DNA of 64,000 bases from contig NZ_AP021972.1 of the NCBI RefSeq assembly GCF_014168815.1, positions 4,030,001-4,094,000 on the forward strand, given 5' to 3'. Origin of the DNA: Klebsiella sp. WP3-W18-ESBL-02 (lineage in GTDB: Bacteria; Pseudomonadota; Gammaproteobacteria; Enterobacterales; Enterobacteriaceae). The translations under genes and the position numbers were made by a program. The notes under the pieces were generated by a model that had not been told where the DNA came from, searched no databases, and saw only the letters and a list, made by a program, of their open reading frames with translations. Within the stretch, counting starts at the first letter, position 1. Each line of letters begins with the position of its first letter. Shown one piece after another: positions 55,683-64,000 of this stretch.

Positions 55683-56905
55683 CAGCCTCCAAAGTCATCG
55701 AGCATGATATTTTCATCCTCAACGCCCAGCTCTTTGAGCATTTTGATGACCGCGGCGTTCATCATCGGCGGCCCACACATGTAGAACTCACAGTCTTCCG
55801 GCGCCGGGTGGTCGCGCAGGTAGTTTTCGTACAGCACGTTATGAATGAAACCAGTGTAGCCCGTCCAGTTATCTTCCGGCTGCGCGTCGGAAAGCGCAAT
55901 ATGGAAGGTAAAGTTCGGGTTCTCGCGCGCCAGCTGTTCAAATTCCTCTTCATAGAACATTTCACGCAGCGAGCGCGCACCGTACCAGAAGCTGATCCGG
56001 CGGTTGCTGTGCAAACGCTTAAGCTGATCGAAGATATGCGAGCGCATCGGCGCCATCCCCGCACCGCCGCCGATAAAGACCATTTCAGCATCGGTATCTT
56101 TGGCAAAAAACTCACCAAATGGCCCGGAAATCGTCACCTTGTCGCCCGCCTTCAGCGACCAGATGTAGGAAGACATGATTCCCGGCGGCGCATCGGGGGC
56201 GGAAGGCGGCGGCGTCGCGATTCGCACGTTGAGCATAATCATGCCCTTTTCTTCCGGGTAGTTCGCCATGGAATAAGCGCGCAGCGTTGGCTCTTTCACG
56301 TCGGAAACATAGCGGAACAAGTTGTATTTATCCCAGTCCGCGCGGTATTCCTCGGGCACGTCAAAGTCGGCGTAAGCAACCTTATGCGGCGGGCATTCAA
56401 TCTGAATGTAGCCCCCGGCGCGGAACGGCACGCTTTCCCCTGCAGGGATAGCCAGCTTCAGTTCTTTGATAAAGGTGGCTTTGTTATCGTTAGAGATAAC
56501 TTCGCATTCCCACTTCTTCACGCCAAACACTTCTTCAGGCAGCTCGATTTTCATATCCTGGCGCACGGCAACCTGGCAGGCCAGACGGCAGCCTTCTTTC
56601 GCCTCGCGCTTGGTAATATGTGACAGTTCGGTCGGCAGAATATCACCGCCGCCCTCTTTCACCGTTACCCGGCACTGCCCGCATGAGCCCCCGCCGCCGC
56701 AGGCGGAGGAGATAAAAATACCGTTGCTGGACAGCGTATTGAGCAGCTTGTCACCCGCCGGGGTTTTAATCTGTTTGTCCGCTTCATTGTTGATTTCGAT
56801 AACCACATCGCCGGAATTAACCAGCTTCGATTTCGCCAACAAAATCAGCAACGACAGTACCAGCACGATCAGCGTAAACATCACTACGCCAAGTATAATT
56901 TCCAT
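55682..56905 (-). CDS. nqrF: Na+-translocating NADH:quinone reductase subunit F
   Basis: 407 residues. N-terminal membrane anchor, a 2Fe-2S ferredoxin domain with cysteines in SACGGGGSCGQC and GCRLAC, and an FAD/NADH reductase domain (RAYSMANYPEE, IGGGAGMAPMRSHIFDQL, CGPPMMNAAV). It accepts electrons from NADH at the cytoplasmic side. Start overlaps nothing; it follows nqrE by 12 bp. Confidence 0.97.
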   Translation of the reverse strand: MEIILGVVMFTLIVLVLSLLILLAKSKLVNSGDVVIEINNEADKQIKTPAGDKLLNTLSSNGIFISSACGGGGSCGQCRVTVKEGGGDILPTELSHITKREAKEGCRLACQVAVRQDMKIELPEEVFGVKKWECEVISNDNKATFIKELKLAIPAGESVPFRAGGYIQIECPPHKVAYADFDVPEEYRADWDKYNLFRYVSDVKEPTLRAYSMANYPEEKGMIMLNVRIATPPPSAPDAPPGIMSSYIWSLKAGDKVTISGPFGEFFAKDTDAEMVFIGGGAGMAPMRSHIFDQLKRLHSNRRISFWYGARSLREMFYEEEFEQLARENPNFTFHIALSDAQPEDNWTGYTGFIHNVLYENYLRDHPAPEDCEFYMCGPPMMNAAVIKMLKELGVEDENIMLDDFGG

Positions 56906-56917
56906 GATTAACGGCCC

Positions 56918-57514
56918 TTATAGCTGCACACCGGAGAATGACATAAAGCCTAACGCCATCAGCCCGGTGGTGATAAAGGTGATCCCTAAGCCGCGCAGTC
57001 CCGCAGGCACGTTTGAATACTTCATCTTTTCACGAATTCCCGCCAGAGCAACAATCGCCAGCATCCAGCCAATGCCCGAGCCGAAGCCGTAAACAATGGA
57101 CTCACCGAAGTTGTAATCACGCTGCACCATGAAGGAAACCCCGCCGAAGATGGCGCAGTTTACGGCGATCAGCGGTAGGAAGATGCCCAGTGCGGTGTAC
57201 AGCGAAGGGAAGTATTTATCGAGGATCATCTCGAGAATCTGCACCAACGCGGCAATCACTCCGATGAAGGTGATGAAGTTGAGGAAGCTAAGATCCACGC
57301 CATCAACCAGCGCGCCGTCGCGCAGCACCAGGTTATACACCAGGTTGTTGATCGGTACGGCAAGGCCCAGAACCACCGTTACCGCTACGCCAAGACCAAA
57401 AGCCGTGGAGACTTTCTTTGAAACCGCCAGGAATGTACACATTCCAAGGAAGAAGGCCAGCGCCATGTTTTCAACGAACACGGCGCGAACAAACAGACTA
57501 ATGTAGTGAGCCAC
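56918..57514 (-). CDS. nqrE: Na+-NQR subunit E
   Basis: 198 residues, six membrane segments. FVENMALAFFLGMCTFLAVS and VNCAIFGGVSFMV hold the two cysteines that, with those of NqrD, bind the membrane iron centre. Homologous to NqrD and RnfA. Confidence 0.96.
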   Translation of the reverse strand: MAHYISLFVRAVFVENMALAFFLGMCTFLAVSKKVSTAFGLGVAVTVVLGLAVPINNLVYNLVLRDGALVDGVDLSFLNFITFIGVIAALVQILEMILDKYFPSLYTALGIFLPLIAVNCAIFGGVSFMVQRDYNFGESIVYGFGSGIGWMLAIVALAGIREKMKYSNVPAGLRGLGITFITTGLMALGFMSFSGVQL

Positions 57515-57520
57515 GATCGG

Positions 57521-58159
57521 TTACTCCTTTTCCTGCTGTTCCGGCTTCCAGCTACGCAGCGCCCAGATCAGCAGACCGATAATGAAAAACGCGCTCGGCG
57601 CGAGCAGGAACAGGCCATTAGGCTGGTACCAGCCGCCGTTCTGTACCGTTTCCAGCACCGTGACGCCAAACAGCTTGCCGCTGCCGATCAGTTCACGCAG
57701 GAAGCCAACAATCAGCAGAATGGCGCCGTAACCCAGACCGTTACCGATACCGTCCATAAAGCTCGCCAGCGGCGGAGACTTCATGGCATACGCTTCCGCG
57801 CGCCCCATCACAATACAGTTCGTGATGATCAGCCCGACGAAGACCGACAGCTGTTTTGACGTTTCATAGGCAAACGCGCGCAGCAGCTGATCGACCACGA
57901 TAACCAGCGAAGCGATGATCGCCATCTGCACGATGATGCGCACGCTGTTCGGAATATGATGACGAATCATCGAGATAAACATGCTGGAAAACGCCGTCAC
58001 CAGCGTGACCGCAATTGTCATCACGAAGGCCGTTTCCAGCTTGGTCGTCACCGCCAGCGCAGAACAGACGCCGAGGACCTGTAGCGCGATGGGGTTATTG
58101 GCAATGAGCGGCCCAACCAGCAGGCGTTTCATCTCTTTCATTTCACCCTGTTCAGCCAT
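57521..58159 (-). CDS. nqrD: Na+-NQR subunit D
   Basis: 212 residues, membrane protein; NNPIALQVLGVCSALAVTTK and LIITNCIVMGRAEAYAMKSP contain the conserved cysteines. Partner of NqrE in the iron centre and ion path. The start overlaps the end of nqrC by eight bases; an ATG eight codons in is an alternative start. Confidence 0.96.
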   Translation of the reverse strand: MAEQGEMKEMKRLLVGPLIANNPIALQVLGVCSALAVTTKLETAFVMTIAVTLVTAFSSMFISMIRHHIPNSVRIIVQMAIIASLVIVVDQLLRAFAYETSKQLSVFVGLIITNCIVMGRAEAYAMKSPPLASFMDGIGNGLGYGAILLIVGFLRELIGSGKLFGVTVLETVQNGGWYQPNGLFLLAPSAFFIIGLLIWALRSWKPEQQEKE

Positions 58160-58946
58160 GGTTCAGCCCTCCTTCTCGCACCTGTTTCAGGAATGGGCCA
58201 AAGCCCAGTTCGCCCATCCAGAAATCAAAGCTATGCTGGACGCCTTTGGCGGTCAGCGTTGCGCCGGATAAGCCATCCACCGCGTACAGGTCGCCCTGCG
58301 GCGCAGCGCCCTTCATCACTCTTAACGCAGGATGACCTTCGTCGTTAACGACGCGCTTACCCACAAACTGCGCACGCCAGTTCGGGTTTTCAATTTCACC
58401 GCCCAGGCCCGGGGTTTCCCCCTGGTCATAATAGGTGATGCCTTTGATGGTGCGCCCGTCGGTATCCAGTGCCACAAAAGCGTACATCATTGACCACAGG
58501 CCGTTACCGTAAACCGGTAAGACGATCTCCTGAATCTGCTGTTTTTCGTCTTTAATGAGGTAAATTTCCACCACATTGCTGCGGCGACGAATACCGGCAG
58601 GGTCTTCGCTGGACGCCAGCGCAATGCTTTGCTGGGGATCTTTCAGGGCCTGGCTCTGGTTAAACTTTGCCGGATCGGCATCAAGCATCGCACCGCTTTT
58701 CAGGTCTACCAGCCGTGGCGTAACGCGGCTGGCATACACTTCAGCCACCTCGTCAGCCGTCATCTTATCGTGCATCAGCCCGGCCACCGCCAGGATATTG
58801 CGCTGTTTATCCAGCGCGCGCTGCTCCTGCTGGAGCGGCTTCAGGCCAACGGCTGAGCCGGCCACCACAATAGAGCAGACCAGACAAAGCACCAGCACCA
58901 CCAGCAGCGTTTTGCCGATGCTATCGTTACTTTTATTCTCAGCCAC
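58152..58946 (-). CDS. nqrC: Na+-NQR subunit C
   Basis: 264 residues from a GTG at 58946 with GGAGG upstream (MAENKSNDSIGKTLLVVLVL). One membrane segment and a periplasmic FMN domain; FMN is bound covalently to Thr in DGLSGATLTAKGVQ. An ATG further upstream would lie inside nqrB and is rejected. Confidence 0.96.
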   Translation of the reverse strand: MAENKSNDSIGKTLLVVLVLCLVCSIVVAGSAVGLKPLQQEQRALDKQRNILAVAGLMHDKMTADEVAEVYASRVTPRLVDLKSGAMLDADPAKFNQSQALKDPQQSIALASSEDPAGIRRRSNVVEIYLIKDEKQQIQEIVLPVYGNGLWSMMYAFVALDTDGRTIKGITYYDQGETPGLGGEIENPNWRAQFVGKRVVNDEGHPALRVMKGAAPQGDLYAVDGLSGATLTAKGVQHSFDFWMGELGFGPFLKQVREGGLNHG

Positions 58947-60180
58947 GCGACTTCCTCCGCTTAATATTGGCCCGCACCACCAGATAATCGAACAGCGGTG
59001 CAAAGAGGTTGGCGAACAGAATCGCCAGCATCATCCCTTCCGGATAGGCCGGGTTAACCACGCGAATCAGCACGCACATTGCGCCAATCAACGCGCCGTA
59101 GCACCATTTCCCTTTATCAGTAAACGACGCGGAGACCGGGTCGGTAGCCATAAACATCATGCCGAAGGCGAAGCCGCCCAGCACCAGATGCCAGTACCAC
59201 GGCATGGCGAACATTGGATTGGTGTCAGAGCCAACCAGGTTAAACAGCGTCGCACAGGCAATCATGCCAACCATCACCCCGGCGACAATGCGCCAGGAAG
59301 CTACGCGACCAAAAATAATTAGCGCACCACCGAGCAGGATCATCAGCGTCGATACTTCGCCAATTGAACCCGGGATGTTGCCGATAAAGGCGTCCATCCA
59401 GCTTACCGGCTGACCGGTGACGACGTTGACCAGCGCTTCTCCACCGTGGCTTGCCCACTGGGAAAGCGGCGTTGCGCCGGAGAATCCGTCGGCAGCGGTC
59501 CAGACGAGATCGCCGGAGATTTGTGCCGGATAGGCAAAGAACAGGAACGCGCGCCCGGCCAGCGCCGGGTTAAGGAAGTTGCGTCCGGTACCGCCAAAGA
59601 TCTCTTTGGCTATCACCACCCCAAAGGAGATGCCGAGCGCCGCCTGCCATAGCGGCATCGTCGGCGGAACAATCAGCGCAAACAAAATAGAGGTGACGAA
59701 AAAACCTTCGTTCACTTCATGCTTACGCACAATCGCAAACAGCACTTCCCAGAAACCGCCTACCAGGAATACCGTGGCGTAAATAGGAAGAAAGAACACC
59801 GCACCCAGCGTCATCATGCTGAGCCAGCCGGCGTCCGCCGCGAAGCTGACGCCCAGCGCCTGCGCCACGCTGTAGTGCCAGTTACCGGCGATGACCTGCT
59901 GCAGCTGTTCCGCGCCGTACAGTTTGTGCAGCGCCGGGATCGTTTGCAGCCCAACGTTGTACATCCCCCAGAACATCGCCGGGAAGACGGCGAACCACAC
60001 GAGGATCATCATGCGCTTCAGGTCGATGGCGTCACGGACGTGCGCCGCACCTTTGGTGACGTGGCCCGGCGTGTAGAGCAACGTCGCCGTTGCTTCATAC
60101 AGCGGGTAGTATTTTTCCAGCTTGCCGCCCTGCGTGAAGTGCGGCTCAACTTTTTCCAGCAGCTGTTTTAAGCCCATCAC
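58939..60180 (-). CDS. nqrB: Na+-NQR subunit B
   Basis: 413 residues (412 from the second ATG). Multi-pass membrane protein with the covalent FMN site in DGFSGATPLSQW and riboflavin/quinone-linked segments. It is the main Na+-translocating subunit. It overlaps nqrC by eight bases and follows nqrA without a gap. Confidence 0.96.
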   Translation of the reverse strand: MMGLKQLLEKVEPHFTQGGKLEKYYPLYEATATLLYTPGHVTKGAAHVRDAIDLKRMMILVWFAVFPAMFWGMYNVGLQTIPALHKLYGAEQLQQVIAGNWHYSVAQALGVSFAADAGWLSMMTLGAVFFLPIYATVFLVGGFWEVLFAIVRKHEVNEGFFVTSILFALIVPPTMPLWQAALGISFGVVIAKEIFGGTGRNFLNPALAGRAFLFFAYPAQISGDLVWTAADGFSGATPLSQWASHGGEALVNVVTGQPVSWMDAFIGNIPGSIGEVSTLMILLGGALIIFGRVASWRIVAGVMVGMIACATLFNLVGSDTNPMFAMPWYWHLVLGGFAFGMMFMATDPVSASFTDKGKWCYGALIGAMCVLIRVVNPAYPEGMMLAILFANLFAPLFDYLVVRANIKRRKSRG

Positions 60181-61524
60181 TTAGCCTTCCTGCTCAATTT
60201 GCGTTAATACGTGGCGCAACACCGGCCCGTATTCGTATTTCCCCGGACAAACGTAGGTACACAGCGCCAGGTCTTCTTCATCAAGCTCGAGACAGCCTAG
60301 CGCCTGCGCGCTGTCGGTATCGCCCGCCAGCAGATCACGCAGCAGCATGGTCGGCAGGATGTCCAGCGGCATCACGCGCTCATAGTTGCCAATCGGGACC
60401 ATCGCGCGTTCGCCGCCGTGGGTGTCCGTAGAGAGGTTAAACAATTTCTTCTTCAGGAAATGACCGAGCGTGGTGCGGGTGATTGAATACTTGTCACGCC
60501 CCGGCGCAACCCAGCCGAGCAGCTCTTTTTCACGCCCTTCTTTCAGGACGCTGACCTGCAGATGGAAGCGGCCAAGGAACGCCTGAGGGCCAGCGGCCCG
60601 TGAGCCGTTGAGTACGGAGCCGGACAACACGCGATTTTCGCCCTCGTGCAGTTCGCCCGCCACCAGCGCATCGAGATCGGCGCCAAGGCAGGTGCGCAGC
60701 AGACGTGGCTGTTTCACCTGCGGGCCACCGAGCGCGATAATGCGCTCCGTCCACAGTACGCCTTCGAGGAACAGTTTGCCGTAGGCAATCACGTCCTGAT
60801 AGTTCAGGTGCCACACCTGTTTGTTCAGGCTTACCGGCTCAAGGAAGTGTATGTGCGTGCCAACCAGCCCCGCCGGATGCGGGCCGGTGAACTGATTGAA
60901 GGTCACCTGCCCCTGCGGGTGGCCGCCCAGCTTGCCGCCGCTGCTCTGGCAAACGTGCACTTTGCCGTCGGTAAGACGCGTCAGCACGGTCAGGCCTGCG
61001 TTAAAGGCTTCACGCTGGGCGAGGATAATCGGCTGAGGGTCTGCGGCCAGCGGGTTGGTGTCCATGGCGGTGACGAATATCGCCGCCGGCGCCGTCCCCG
61101 GAGCGGGGGTTTTGCTGAACGGGCGCGTGCGCATTGCGGTCCACATGCCGGATTCGATCAGCTGCGCGGCAACCACCTCACGCGGGAGAGTTGCCAGGTC
61201 GTCGGCGGAATAGGCGGTAAAGTTCAACGAGGCATCACCGTCGATATCGATGACGACCGACTGCAGCACGCGCCGCTCGCCGCGATGAATAGCACTGACC
61301 GTGCCGCTGGCCGGGGCGGTAAAGCGTACGCCGGGAATCTTTTTGTCTTCAAAGAGCAGCTGCCCTTTGACAACGCGATCCCCCTCTTTTACCGCCATTG
61401 AAGGGCGCAACCCGACATATTCTTCGCCTTTGACCGCCACGCGATTCACGGTAACGTCATCAATACGTTGCCGATCGGGCAGGCCAGCTATAGGCAGATC
61501 GAGACCTTTGGTTATTTTAATCAT
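60181..61524 (-). CDS. nqrA: Na+-NQR subunit A
   Basis: 447 residues, cytoplasmic side subunit (MIKITKGLDLPIAGLPDRQR, VKEGDRVVKGQLLFEDKKIP). It opens the nqrABCDEF-nqrM operon. The complex couples NADH oxidation by ubiquinone to Na+ export. E. coli lacks it, so the operon helps place the host in the Klebsiella group. Confidence 0.97.
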   Translation of the reverse strand: MIKITKGLDLPIAGLPDRQRIDDVTVNRVAVKGEEYVGLRPSMAVKEGDRVVKGQLLFEDKKIPGVRFTAPASGTVSAIHRGERRVLQSVVIDIDGDASLNFTAYSADDLATLPREVVAAQLIESGMWTAMRTRPFSKTPAPGTAPAAIFVTAMDTNPLAADPQPIILAQREAFNAGLTVLTRLTDGKVHVCQSSGGKLGGHPQGQVTFNQFTGPHPAGLVGTHIHFLEPVSLNKQVWHLNYQDVIAYGKLFLEGVLWTERIIALGGPQVKQPRLLRTCLGADLDALVAGELHEGENRVLSGSVLNGSRAAGPQAFLGRFHLQVSVLKEGREKELLGWVAPGRDKYSITRTTLGHFLKKKLFNLSTDTHGGERAMVPIGNYERVMPLDILPTMLLRDLLAGDTDSAQALGCLELDEEDLALCTYVCPGKYEYGPVLRHVLTQIEQEG

Positions 61525-62083
61525 ACTGTTCGCAGGTATCCGTTAACGACGACGTCAACTCAGCGCTGAGGCCAGCGTTTTGGTTAACGAGACAAAAGAA
61601 AGGAGGTGCGCCTGAAAGCTCTTCGCAATCCATGACCAGGCATGACGAGAAACTGAAGCATCCTTTCTTACACTGTTTAGAGAATTACTATCTGAATCAT
61701 CCGTCAGGCATTCATTTGCCTATTTTTCACCGAATGATTACGTAACGAAAGTTTACCATTTTCTCTTTCCCTGATGCAGCAGTTCTGCATTTCAACCTGC
61801 CAAATTGCGAGCTGATACGCAAACTTCTGTGGATTAGGATAAAGATAGCTAGCGAATCATCAGCTTATCCTACACTCTTCGTACGAGGTCCCGTCCATCG
61901 GACCGGTAGCACAACGCACCGGCCTACCGCGGGAATGCAACACGAAATTGTAAACGCCGAATGCCCTACTTGCGAAAAAATGCGGTGGTGCTAAGGTGAG
62001 CGCACAAAAAACAGATTTGTCTGCTTTTTTCTCCCTGTTGCCTCTCCTGGCGTGTAGTTATTTTTTATCAAGGAACAAGTAGT
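61525..62083. promoter_or_regulatory. Divergent regulatory region between nqrA and yafK
   Basis: 559 bp without a gene. In the nqrA leader (61,596-61,669) an inverted repeat AAGAAAGGATGC / GCACCTCCTTTCTT is followed by TTTT on the minus strand. A short GC-rich hairpin GGTCCCGTCCATCGGACC lies near 61,888-61,905. Promoters for both directions must be here, but I cannot place them with confidence. Confidence 0.5.
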
Positions 62084-62824
62084 ATGCGCAAAATCGCATT
62101 ATTTATTGCGATGCTTTTAATGCCGTGCGTTTCGTTTGCTGGGTTAATGAGCAGCAGCAGCCCGACGACGCCTGTTAGCAAAGAATATAAGCAGCAATTG
62201 ATGGGCTCCCCGGTGTATATCCAGATTTTCAAGGAAGAGCGTACGCTTGACCTCTTCGTGAAAATGGGCGAAACCTACCAACTCCTTGATAGCTACAAAA
62301 TCTGTAATTACTCCGGCGGCTTAGGGCCAAAGCAGCGCCAGGGCGATTTCAAAAGCCCGGAAGGGTTTTATTCCGTACAGCGTAGCCAGCTGAAGCCGGA
62401 TAGCCGCTTCTATAAAGCAATTAACATCGGCTTCCCGAACGCCTATGACCGTGCGCACGGCTATGAAGGGAAATATCTGATGATTCACGGTGCCTGTGTG
62501 TCGATTGGCTGCTATGCCATGACCGACTCAGGTATTGATGAGATCTTCCAGTTTGTCACCGGCGCGCTGGTGTTTGGCCAGCAGAGCGTGCAGGTCAGCA
62601 TCTATCCGTTCAGAATGAACGATGCCAACATGCAGCGCCACAAATACTCTTACTACCATGACTTCTGGCAGCAGCTAAAGCCGGGCTACGACTACTTCCA
62701 GCAGACGCACAAACCGCCTGTCGTCTCGGTCATTGACGGCCGCTACGTAGTGAGCAAGCCGCTGAGCCACGAAGTGGTGCAGCCGCAGCTGGCATCAAAC
62801 TACGCGCTCCCCGAGGCAAAATAA
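62084..62824 (+). CDS. dpaA: L,D-transpeptidase-family murein amidase-like protein DpaA (YafK)
   Basis: 246 residues with a signal peptide (MRKIALFIAMLLMPCVSFA). The YkuD catalytic motif is I-H-G-A-C-V-S-I-G-C-Y-A-M. In E. coli this protein (YafK, LdtF, DpaA) releases Braun lipoprotein from peptidoglycan. The 3' end overlaps yafJ by 30 bases on the opposite strand. Confidence 0.9.
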   Translation: MRKIALFIAMLLMPCVSFAGLMSSSSPTTPVSKEYKQQLMGSPVYIQIFKEERTLDLFVKMGETYQLLDSYKICNYSGGLGPKQRQGDFKSPEGFYSVQRSQLKPDSRFYKAINIGFPNAYDRAHGYEGKYLMIHGACVSIGCYAMTDSGIDEIFQFVTGALVFGQQSVQVSIYPFRMNDANMQRHKYSYYHDFWQQLKPGYDYFQQTHKPPVVSVIDGRYVVSKPLSHEVVQPQLASNYALPEAK

Positions 62825-63562
62825 GCGCCACTCACCTGGCATAATCTTGTGCCAGGTTTCATTCCCCGTCAGCGGCTGGGTGGCAATCACGGTCACCACA
62901 TCGTTGGCGGTTGTCTCCCGCTGAAAATCAATTTCCACGTCCTGATCCAGCAGCTTCGCCACGCCAAACGGCGCACGACGGGTGATCCAATACAGGTTAG
63001 TGGAGCAGAACGCCATCACATAACGCCCGTCTGATAGCAGCATGTTAAACACGCCCTTCTCGCGCAGCTCATCGGCAAGCGAAGCAATATATTTAAATAC
63101 CGCCTGCATATTGCCCGGAGTACGAGGATAGCGCTGAGTCAGCTTGTGCAGCAGCCAGCAGAACGCTTTTTCGCTGTCGGTTTCGCCAACCGGACGGAAG
63201 TGCCCAGTCTCCAGCGATTTATAGCCAGAAAGCTGCCCGTTGTGCGCGTAGGTCCAGTTGCGCCCCCACAGCTCGCGGGTGAACGGGTGTGTGTTTTCCA
63301 GCGCCACCATACCGCGATTGGCCTGGCGGATATGGGCGATCACCGAACAGGATTTGATCGGATAGTCCTGCACTAGTTTAGCAATCGGTGACTGATAGCT
63401 GGGCTGCGGGTCTTTAAAGGTGCGACAGCCTTTACCTTCATAGAAGGTAATACCCCAGCCGTCTTTATGCGGCCCGGTCCCTCCACCGCGCTGAACCAGC
63501 CCGGTAAAACTGAAGCAAATATCGGTCGGCACATTGGCGCTCATCCCGAGCAGTTCGCACAT
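62795..63562 (-). CDS. yafJ: Class II glutamine amidotransferase YafJ
   Basis: 255 residues. The N-terminal nucleophile cysteine is in MCELLGMSANVPTD, with the later TYAHNGQLSGYKSLETG and GETDSEKAFCWLL segments of class II amidotransferase domains. The amide acceptor is unknown. Position between yafK and gmhA matches E. coli. Confidence 0.92.
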   Translation of the reverse strand: MCELLGMSANVPTDICFSFTGLVQRGGGTGPHKDGWGITFYEGKGCRTFKDPQPSYQSPIAKLVQDYPIKSCSVIAHIRQANRGMVALENTHPFTRELWGRNWTYAHNGQLSGYKSLETGHFRPVGETDSEKAFCWLLHKLTQRYPRTPGNMQAVFKYIASLADELREKGVFNMLLSDGRYVMAFCSTNLYWITRRAPFGVAKLLDQDVEIDFQRETTANDVVTVIATQPLTGNETWHKIMPGEWRLFCLGERVV

Positions 63563-63604
63563 AGTACACCCCCAGCGAAATCGGGGCCGATGGCCCCGTC
63601 GTAC

Positions 63605-64000
63605 TTAGCCTTTAACCATCTCTTTTTCGATCAGCATGATCAGGATATGAATCACTTTAATGTGAATTTCCTGCACGCGATCGGCGTAGCCAAAGTGCGG
63701 AACGCGAATCTCGATATCCGCGGAACCGGCCATTTTGCCGCCGTCTTTACCGGTCAGGGTGATCACTTTCATTCCCTGCGCGCGCGCCGCTTCAATAGCT
63801 TTAATCACGTTCGCAGAGTTGCCCGAGGTAGAGATACCCAGCAGCACGTCACCCGCGCGGCCGACAGACTCGACGTAACGAGAGAAAACATATTCATAAC
63901 CGAAATCGTTACTCACGCAGGAGAGATGACTGACGTCGGAGATCGCAATCGCCGGGTAGCCAGGACGGTTTTCACGATAGCGGCCGGTCAGCTCTTCAGC
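63605..64000 (-). CDS. gmhA: Sedoheptulose 7-phosphate isomerase (partial, N-terminus beyond window)
   Basis: C-terminal 131 residues of GmhA/LpcA; the open frame continues to the window edge (AEELTGRYRENRPGYPAIAI near the edge). The SIS-domain segment GDVLLGISTSGNSANVIKAI and KVIHILIMLIEKEMV are typical. It starts ADP-heptose synthesis for the LPS inner core. About 60 residues are missing. Confidence 0.95.
   Translation of the reverse strand, partial: AEELTGRYRENRPGYPAIAISDVSHLSCVSNDFGYEYVFSRYVESVGRAGDVLLGISTSGNSANVIKAIEAARAQGMKVITLTGKDGGKMAGSADIEIRVPHFGYADRVQEIHIKVIHILIMLIEKEMVKG

Overview
The window is enterobacterial chromosome, most likely Klebsiella or a close relative. It carries a Na+-NQR operon (nqrA-F plus nqrM) next to dinB, yafP, pepD, gpt, frsA, crl, phoE, proBA and thrW, and gmhA follows at the right edge. 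E. coli has most of this order but no nqr genes. The host part runs from about 45,780 to the end. It is ordinary and looks intact.

Positions 1 to about 45,780 are a temperate phage integrated at the 3' end of tRNA-Thr(CGT). Its integrase lies 14 bp from the tRNA, and its far end is beyond the left edge. The early region is lambda-like: CI- and Cro-type regulators, a CII-like activator, two clusters of three operators, an O-like initiator with internal iterons, a DnaB helicase, NinB, RusA, and a rightward recombination operon (exonuclease, ATPase, SSB-like protein) leading to int. A DUF1133 (Q-like) gene, a phage tRNA-Asn between two terminators and a holin-lysozyme-Rz/Rz1 cassette come next. 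The late operon runs leftward: terS, terL, portal, MuF, DUF2213 protease-scaffold, cement, capsid, connectors, contractile sheath, tube, frameshifted chaperones and tape measure (cut by the window edge). An ISL3-family IS with a BRO-type passenger gene (37,268-39,941, perfect 8-bp target duplication) lies between cI and the rightward operators.

The remarkable part is 7,913-20,933, a roughly 13.0-kb satellite-like island (P4/PICI type) integrated inside the phage late operon. It has its own integrase, AlpA, Ash- and Icd-like genes, a primase-helicase beside an iteron origin, and a late operon. The insertion point can be read to the codon. It splits the first codons of the capsid cement gene at a 7-bp core (CTGTACC). 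Removing the island would restore a Shine-Dalgarno sequence, a start codon and a continuous frame. The island's late operon encodes a second small terminase whose C-terminal half is about 80% identical to that of the surrounding phage, while the N-terminal half is only about 50% identical. It also encodes two small proteins that share an N-x-x-N-A-x-F-W motif with the C-terminus of the phage protease-scaffold, and a set of contractile-tail baseplate proteins (Dit-like, plug, hub, spike) with an exported protein embedded among them.

The working model is inference. A satellite lives inside a prophage of the kind it exploits, keeps that phage's cement gene broken until it excises, and redirects packaging with its own TerS. 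It may engage the phage capsid through scaffold-mimic peptides, and may rebuild the tail tip with its own baseplate parts. The sequence shows the gene content and the junctions. Induction, particle composition and helper dependence cannot be seen here.
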